DNA of 64,000 nt. It comes from Coniferiporia sulphurascens. Taxonomy: Eukaryota > Basidiomycota > Agaricomycetes > Hymenochaetales > Hymenochaetaceae. A model generated the notes under the pieces. That model ran no database searches. It was not told the origin of the DNA and saw only the letters and a program-made list of their open reading frames with translations. Shown here piece by piece: positions 57,065 to 64,000 of the stretch. Where the stretch lies: the NCBI GenBank assembly GCA_002794785.1, contig NBBA01000004.1, positions 1,860,001 to 1,924,000 on the forward strand, written 5' to 3'. The translations under genes were made by a program, and so were the position numbers. Each line of letters begins with the position of its first letter. Position 1 is the stretch's first letter.

Positions 57065-57885
57065 AACTTGCTTGTCTTTCGTCTATCCTAAAGCGCCGCT
57101 ATAAGGCTAAGCTCGAATAGCTAGCTATTATCTCTGTGTTTGCCATTGTGGCTGTTGCGTTATAGAAAATCACCATTTCCTTATGCTCCAGACCAGGCTT
57201 GTCGACTGCAGATGTGCCACGACAAGCAAATGGATTTACCACACTCAGGGTTGGATACTTTAGGACCTAAGGGTACAGAAGTTTCTCCAGGGAGGTCATA
57301 AACTTGCGTGTTCATCCTTATACTGTATTTATCCCCTCCATCTACATACAGTATATATTGGGTGCTGTGCCCCGTGCAGGGATATAGTGTATATACCCAT
57401 GTGCGTCATACCAACGCGAAAGACTGTAGTGAATTTGTTCCTCGATGCGAAAGTAAACCTATTGTATCCAAGTCGGTACTGGTTGCCAATCGTCAGGTTT
57501 GGAGTAATAGTCGAAGAGATGTGGCTCCGTTTCGGAATTTAGAAGTATAGGGCGCAAAATGCACGATTTTTGAATAAATGTGACGTCGACCAAGCTCTCA
57601 ATCCTGTATGTTCGTTAGAGAAACAAATACTGTATCTTCATACTGACCGTTCGCTACGTATTATGAATTGGATCTGAGGCCTCGTCGCGGCCCATCTAAT
57701 TCCTTTTTAATATCCTTTACCTTGATACTGACTTCAATTCAATGCGACTAGCAATCCCAAACGTGATGTCCATCCGATTCGGGAGTCTAATTGGCTATTG
57801 ATACAGTTAGATACATTGTGGTATACCATTATACGGAAAGCAATCTCGTCAGCGCCTCCGTAAGGAGGATTCTCGCCAGCTATAC
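57065..57885. other. Intergenic (convergent)
   Basis: AT-rich 3' flanks of two convergent genes. No gene, RNA or repeat that I can support. Confidence 0.6.
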
Positions 57886-60800
57886 CTAGGAATTATCACG
57901 AGCCTTCACGGCCTTCGCTCTCTCTTCGCGTCTCATACCTATGCCCCTGCTCCTTGCCTTTATACGCCCCGCGTAACGAGCCTGCGCCCGTTGTGCACGT
58001 TCATGCGCGACCCGCATTTTTAGTTCACGTAGTATACTCAATACGTGACGCACGCCTTCGCGGTCGCCTCGTACCTTGAATGCCTTTACAAACATTCTGT
58101 ATAGGGGCCGTGTATGGTATTTAAAAGAAATTCGATCTTTGAACCCCTTGAGATCAACCGGGAAAGCGTCTCTTGACGAAGTAACAGCCGTCGAGGACGA
58201 GCCACGCTTGCGCTGAGAAGACAGCACGGCAGTAGGCTGCACAAGAGCGGGTGATGGCGAGTCGATATCCGCCTCTTGACCAGGATACCCTTCCGCAACA
58301 AGTCGGCCAAACAAAGTGCGAAGAGTCGCTTTGGGCGCGAAATTCTGCCAACGCAGAAGAGATTTCATGACTATGTTGAGTGTGATACGGTCTGGTACAA
58401 ATCCTTTTTCCTGCACGAGCTGCGTCAATCGTGCGGATGCATAGCGAATTTGGCGGTAATGTGTGCGCGAACGTCTCGGGCGTAGGCTTGCATTTAAAAT
58501 GATATTACCGGCTTTCGTCGATATTGTGGGAGAGAACCGGTCCAGAAGCTTGAGCGCCGACGAAATGCGACCCATACTCACTAGTATGTACACAGCCTGC
58601 TCCAAAGTCTGTTCGTCTAGGTTCTTCCGCTTCCGTAGAGAGCTGCTCAACTTCAGGGATAGGATTTTCTTGTCAAGAAATGCAAGACGAGGATGAAAAG
58701 GTATGTGGTCCCTCATTAACGGCCATACGTAAATGGAGAAGGGGACCGATTGAGAAATTAGATGACTGCTCGTGCCAGGTTGTGCAAGTAATTGCTGAAT
58801 ATAAGCAAATCGCGGTTGTTGGAGAATTGAAGAAAAGCTGTGGTTTGGCGGTCGACGTGATGCATCCTTTAACACTCTGCCCAAAAGCCTGTAATGACGA
58901 TGAGAAACAAGCGTTGACACGAAGTACGCGAGAAATTGTGACCTCAACAGCGCCGACCCCGACACGTTCACAACCTGAATAATTTCAAAGGCCTCTTTGA
59001 GATAACCGGCGTCGAGGCAAGCACGAAGGACGCGTTCCAGCGCGGAACTATTTGTGGGTCGGATGGGCGTATCCGTAAAGACTTTGACGAGAGCCAGCGC
59101 AAGACTGTGATCAAAATGTTGGCGACGAAAGCGCAGTGTATTTGACAAAATTGTATCCATAAGTGCCTGCGCGGAACTCCGGGAAAGGCAGTTGTTTCGC
59201 AAGCAATCGGCAGCAAGTTCAATATGTCCATCTGAAGCAAAAGCCCTTCCCAATATCAGTGCCGTCAATCCATCCAGTGCTAACCCGTATTCAGCCGCTG
59301 ACTTATATAATCCATGCGCAAGCGCTGAATTAAAGCGTATGAATTCACGAAGAATGGCATTGGCTACTAAGTTTACCGGCCGACGCACATCCTTGCTTTC
59401 GCCATTCGGGATGAGCTGAGCAGAGCGAAGCATGTTGAAGATTGTGCCCCAAGCGACATTGGAGGAGCCATCCGCAAGTGTCGCCGTGTTCATCAAAGTA
59501 TAATGCGCCGCAATGTTCGCGAGCATCCTGTAATCCACTGTTTCATCCGGTTGCGCTGGAAAAATAACAGAATCGCGAATGTGCCGCAGGAGCGCGCTCG
59601 CTAGACGTGCGTCACTTGAGACAGAGGCTAGTGCCATAAAGGATGTTGTGGCACAACAGACGAGTACCGTACTCCGCGTCACCGCGCCGGCCTTCCACGC
59701 CTCTTCCTTTCTCCAGAGAATCCATAGAGTGCGAGCCATATCCTGGATACTTTCCGGTGAAACTGTACTTCCATACTTAATACGACCGTAAAGATGAAGT
59801 TCAGAAGAGAGTGCAGTGAGCGCACAAATGACAGTCCACCCTAAAACTTGGCTTTGAGAGTGTACTCCATCCACACTTTGTCCTGGTGTCACCCTCGCTG
59901 CTTCTGCAGCCCTCATACCCCTGTTCACGGAGAAAGACAGTGACAAAAGAACGAGATTGTTCCACGCAGCGCTGTCTTTTTCATTGGAGGTTGCGTATGT
60001 CCCATCATTGAACGCGCGCAACGCCGCGCGGGTTTCGAACAATGCCCAGGGATAAACCTCGTGTAGATAGAGTGATGCAGGGTGGATTCCGGGCTTTGGG
60101 GAGAACATAATATCTACGAAATAGTTTCGGATGGCTAGCGCGTCGTACGTCTTTCGATTATCGTCATCAATATTAGTTCCATATCCTTTGAGATCAATAG
60201 CGTCGGAAGGTTGGGGGACTCTCGGTGGGGCGTCTTGCAATTTGTTTATCTTTGCTCGTAGTATACGGAGGAAGTGTGTTTTGGTCGCAGTCGATACGGC
60301 ATCCTCCGGAAGAGCGAGAACGCGCCAGAGAATATTCTGAAGGTGACGGTGTAGGCCCTTACTCCACTCGAGAATAATTCCCAGACGGTGAATTACTTCA
60401 TCAGGAGCTGACAACCCGCCATGAGCAAGGAGTCCTTCCAGATAGATCTTGTGCACTACCCAATCATGGAGTACAGGCTTTATAAGCAAATAGTGATTCC
60501 GTGCTCTGGCCCTAGTTAACGCAACCACCTTTTCTGGAGTAAATATGTCAGCTATTATACAGAGCCCTTATCAATAGGAGGAATACCGACCGTCCTTGGC
60601 ACCTTGAAACGATAATCGTTTCAAGTCTTGCAATGCTGCGCGCATTAGCCAGAAGTTATCAGAATCGTTCAGTGTCCGGCCGAGTGATTGCTTATCCTTG
60701 GCGACAGTGAGGACAAAAGACCAATGTTCCCTAGCTCCGCTAACGGAGCGCTTGGATAAATGAAATGCAAGTGGATGCAAAGCATAGACACTGTGATTGT

Positions 60801-61317
60801 CACTGTCGGTTGCCGGTGGTGCTTCCGCTAACTCCGAGAGGATTGAAAGTGAGCCAAAGAGACAGATGAGCGAGCTCATTTCATTTGAAGAGAGCTTTCC
60901 CAAGCGATCCTTGGACTTGATAGAAATGTAGAGAGATTTGAAATCGCGAGGTGTCTGCAGCTCTGGGGAAGTTGACTGCCTGTTCTCGTCCGAGAGAAGG
61001 CGGGTCAACACGCCTACAGCGCTCGGGCTTCCCCCATGCTTGGCTTGTGAGTCATTGATACGACCGTCATAGGTGACAGATGAGGTTTCCTTCGTGGTGG
61101 CCAGTGGTGGTCTGTTGGCGTCCTTGCTGAACGCGCTGCTTGCCAAAGTACGGACTAGCCTCTCTCGTCCCGCGCGACATACGGAGACGCTGGACGCTCT
61201 GCAAGGACTATTAACCAATCAATATTTATATACGATGCGTTGTACCCACAACAGGTTTAGACGAGAGTTTGAGACGCCCTCAAGATAACTCTTGACGGTC
61301 AGCGAGCATCGTAACAT
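57886..61317 (-). CDS. Mitochondrial PPR-like protein
   Basis: Three exons (61250-61317, 60591-61198, 57886-60533) encode 1107 residues. Exon 1 is needed to supply an ATG. The joined N-terminus (MLRCSLTVKSYLEG...LLASS, then VCRAGRERLVRTLASS) is basic, Ser-rich and free of acidic residues at first, as in a mitochondrial presequence. The rest is all-helical with degenerate pentatricopeptide-like repeats, for example RITLNIVMKSLLRW, PLYRMFVKAFKVRGDREGVRHVLSIL and LEQAVYILVSMGRISSALKLLDRF. It ends in an Arg-rich tail. PPR proteins bind mitochondrial transcripts and act in their processing or translation; the specific target cannot be told. Divergent from the P0 gene. Confidence 0.75.
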
Positions 61318-61734
61318 TCCATGGCATGTGCGCAAGCCGGGGCCGACCCGCCGACAGCAGTACGTTGAAAAGCGCGCTGGCGGTTCCGTGGCCAGGATAG
61401 GAAGGTGAGATTACATGAAAGCATAGTCCGGAATTAGGCATATATTTCCACGAAAGTTTGTAGGTGCTGTACAGTAGCACACGGACCGATCTGTCCACGA
61501 TCTTGGACACTAGAGGCACTGAGCCACACTACACGACCTGTTGCCTTGAAATATCCATTGGCACAACAGGTATGTTCATTCTAAGGAATCTGTTTCGAAA
61601 GGTACTAATACTACCCCAGAGGTCAATTGGGAGGCACTGGTTTTCCGGATTTCACTACTTTCAACCTGTGCGTACGAAAGTTCTTTGAACGGTACGAACG
61701 AGATTTGACAGCAGTGCTCAGCAATTAAAATACA
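61318..61734. promoter_or_regulatory. Divergent promoter region (PPR gene / ribosomal P0 gene)
   Basis: The 417 bases between the two start codons. A ribosomal protein promoter is expected on the right side. I see an inverted CCAAT (attgg) near 61557 but no defined ribosomal-protein element. Confidence 0.5.
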
Positions 61735-62916
61735 ATGGGTGCTTCTCGGTCTGAAAAGGAGGCGTATTTCGTTAAGCTGAAGGAGCTTATCACTACGTAT
61801 CGTATGTCGCCAAATGAACATTTTTTCAGAAAGAGGTGAAGCGGGACAACTCACGCCATCACCAGCTTCTATCTTCATCGTCAATGTCGACAATGTCGGT
61901 TCCAACCAGATGCATCAGATTCGCGTCTCCCTCCGTGGAAAGGCTGTCGTCCTGATGGGAAAGAACACCATGGTCCGCCGCGCGCTCCGTTCCATCCTAT
62001 CGGAGTTCCCCCAGTTCGAGCGGTTGCTCCCCCATGTCAGGGGCAACATCGGCTTTGTCTTCACATCCGGTGATCTCAAGGATGTCCGTGACATCATTGT
62101 CTCGAACGTCGTTGCTGCACCCGCCCGTGCCGGCGCGTTTGCCCCGAAGGACGTCGTTGTCCCGGCCGGTAACACTGGGATGGAGCCAGGAAAGACCTCT
62201 TTCTTCCAGGCTCTTAACATCCCGACCAAGATTGCTCGTGGGACGATCGAAATCGTGTCAGACATCAAGGTCGTGACGGCCGGCACGCGTGTTGGATCTT
62301 CCGAAGCGACACTCCTTAACATGCTCAATATTTCACCGTTCACGTACGGTATGTCCGTTGTGCAGGTCTACGACCAGGGCAATGCATTCCCACCGTCCGT
62401 CCTGGACATCGGCGAGGATGAGCTTATCGACCGCTTCCTCTCCGGAATTAAGAGCATCGCTGCGATTTCCCTTGCTCTCAACTACCCGACGATCGTATCC
62501 GTTTCTCACACGCTCGTCAACGCGTACAAAAAGCTTATCGCGATTGCACTGGTCACCGATTACACGTTCGAGGGTGCCGAAAAGGTGGGCCCTTCTTTTT
62601 ATTCTTTAATTCGTTGTCGTTTTGCTCCAAGGATGGATCGTGATACACTGAAAATACTGACTGTCCCTCGGGGGCTCATTGTGAAAATTATAAACATTTC
62701 TGATGGATCCTTCTTATTAATGTATTGTGTTTGTACATGTACTGATGACTTTGGTTCATCTAGATCAAGGACATCCTCGCCAACCCCGAGGCGTATGCTG
62801 CCGCCGCCCCTGTTGCTGCAGCTCCGTCGGCTGCGGCCGAGGAGGCCAAGGTAGAGGAGAAGGAGGAAGAAAAGGAGGAGTCGGACGACGACATGGGCTT
62901 TGGTCTCTTCGACTAA
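61735..62916 (+). CDS. RPP0: 60S acidic ribosomal protein P0
   Basis: Three exons, 61735-61801, 61866-62584 and 62764-62916, encode 312 residues, the standard P0 length. P0 forms the base of the ribosomal stalk and binds P1/P2 and the GTPase-associated rRNA. Seen: an N-terminus [12 protein letters not shown], the rRNA-binding L10 domain ([32 protein letters not shown]), [24 protein letters not shown], the stalk helix region, an Ala-rich hinge, and the invariant acidic tail [13 protein letters not shown] that P1/P2 and translation factors contact. Intron 2 is 179 bases, about three times the local norm (see findings). Confidence 0.99.
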
Positions 62917-63974
62917 GCATATGTTTATTTGCCATCTGTACTCAGCTGTATTCTTGCAAAAAATTTCGCTATCCCTTGTGGCAGTGTGTGCGTGCAGCAC
63001 GTGATCAGGAAAATGGAAGCCTATCTCAAGCGAAACCCGTGAGAAACTCTGTCGAGAATTCCTGCGGTGATGACTTAAACAATTTTTCTAATTGCCCCTG
63101 AGGGGTTCGGTTGTATTTTCTCTCATGCTATTGGCTCGCTCGCTCCACCCAATCTACTTGCTCAGGGCTCCCACTCTTCACGTGTGGCTCCACATGCAAA
63201 CACGTCCTTCCCAATTTAAAGTTCATGCAAATTTAGACGGAGCCTAAAAAGGTCAAAACCGTAAGCTGTGAGGATCGGTATGTCCTCTGTGTCAATACAT
63301 TTCTGCTCCCGTAGGTACTCTTCTCCACTGGCGAGAAAAGCAAGTGAGCGGATATTTCAAAGGAAGAAGACCGTGCGATAGCAAAGGATACCACCGGTTT
63401 GCTTTTCCGACTGAAGAGCATAACTACTCGATGCGGTACTAGGTCAGGTTTTGAAACTTATCTCTTCGGAGACCATCTCCGGTCCCGCACGGCCAATAGC
63501 AGTCTCTTTTCTCTATCAGAAGCAGTGCCGCACTAGTTTCTTAACCCCCATTTCTCGACCCGAACGCGGGTACTCGTGATAGTATTAGCAGACGCCGTAT
63601 GTACATGTTTTCAGTCAGGTACATTTTCGCCTAGAGAAACTATCAGATATCAGTGGGACTGATTGCCTAGATGGGCGCCCTGATTAGGCGGAGCTTATAG
63701 CCGGACATTTCCGATCACACTACTCAAGGTGACCGGTGTGGAGAACTACCTTATTTCTTTGTTTAGAAACTGGTTAAGGGAAAAAACATGTTTCCGCGAA
63801 AACACGGTGAGTCTTTAAAGAGACCTAGGGAGGGAGGGTGTCGCTCAGATTCTTCCCACTTCCCCTCATTAGCGCGCCCTACCTGTCGTCACTTGTGTTC
63901 ATCGTGCTATCAGTAAGTACTCTTTAAACGCATATCCTCGCTCGCCCAGCTTACCAGGCGATTTGCGCAGAACC
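62917..63974. other. Intergenic, with a probable 5'UTR intron at 63913-63970
   Basis: P0 3' flank and promoter of the next gene. A gtaagt donor at 63913 and a ttgcgcag acceptor ending at 63970 fit a 58-base intron in the leader just before the ATG. Nothing else supported. Confidence 0.5.
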
Positions 63975-64000
63975 ATGTCCGCACCCAAACCGTCTTCGTT
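63975..64000 (+). CDS. Start of a gene truncated by the window edge
   Basis: ATG at 63975 in good context (gcagaaccATGtcc) directly after a likely 5'UTR intron acceptor. It opens MSAPKPSS and then runs off the window. Too short to identify. Confidence 0.5.

Overview
The window is nuclear DNA of a basidiomycete fungus, most likely an agaricomycete (a polypore-type genome is my guess). The evidence is gene-dense two-stranded layout, very many short introns (mostly 50-70 bases, GT...AG), and gene families with basidiomycete-like protein sequences. All exon models below were built by hand from reading frame, splice sites and remembered family motifs. No search was run. In every multi-exon model described as intact, the exon phases join in frame.

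Layout. 1-11.1 kb: the end of a PBP2-like gene (+), a foldback repeat, a coiled-coil protein of unknown role (-), glutathione peroxidase (-), a 23-exon telomerase reverse transcriptase gene (-), a TPR co-chaperone-like gene (-) and a small membrane protein (+). 11.4-23 kb: a tandem array of four units of about 3 kb, each with an F-box/LRR-like gene (+) and a related spacer. One copy is clearly intact, one has an altered intron, and two carry frameshifts. 24.3-35.8 kb: a disordered nuclear-type protein (+), a 3.3 kb stretch without a convincing gene that includes about 0.9 kb of extreme pyrimidine bias, VPS51 (+), a 774-residue disordered protein (-), a DUF427 protein (+) and the first member of a 'WPGY' family (+). 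36.4-41.5 kb: two tandem lanosterol 14-alpha-demethylase genes (CYP51/ERG11, -) with identical exon structure. 41.8-49.9 kb: a nucleolar-type Lys-rich protein (+), an STK16-type kinase (-), an FAD monooxygenase-like protein (+) and a second WPGY-family gene (-). 51-64 kb: a Cys-rich orphan (-), a C3HC zinc-finger NIPA/Rsm1-type protein (-), a single-pass membrane protein (+), a mitochondrial PPR-like protein (-), ribosomal protein P0 (+), and the first codons of another gene (+) at the right edge.

How the genes relate. Most are unrelated housekeeping genes: telomere maintenance, redox defence, sterol synthesis, Golgi retrograde tethering, translation, mitochondrial RNA or translation. The accessory signal lies in the duplicated F-box array, the CYP51 pair, the two-member WPGY family and the foldback element. 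Four apparent GC-AG introns occur in four different genes. I saw no convincing tRNA, rRNA, CRISPR array or complete autonomous transposon.
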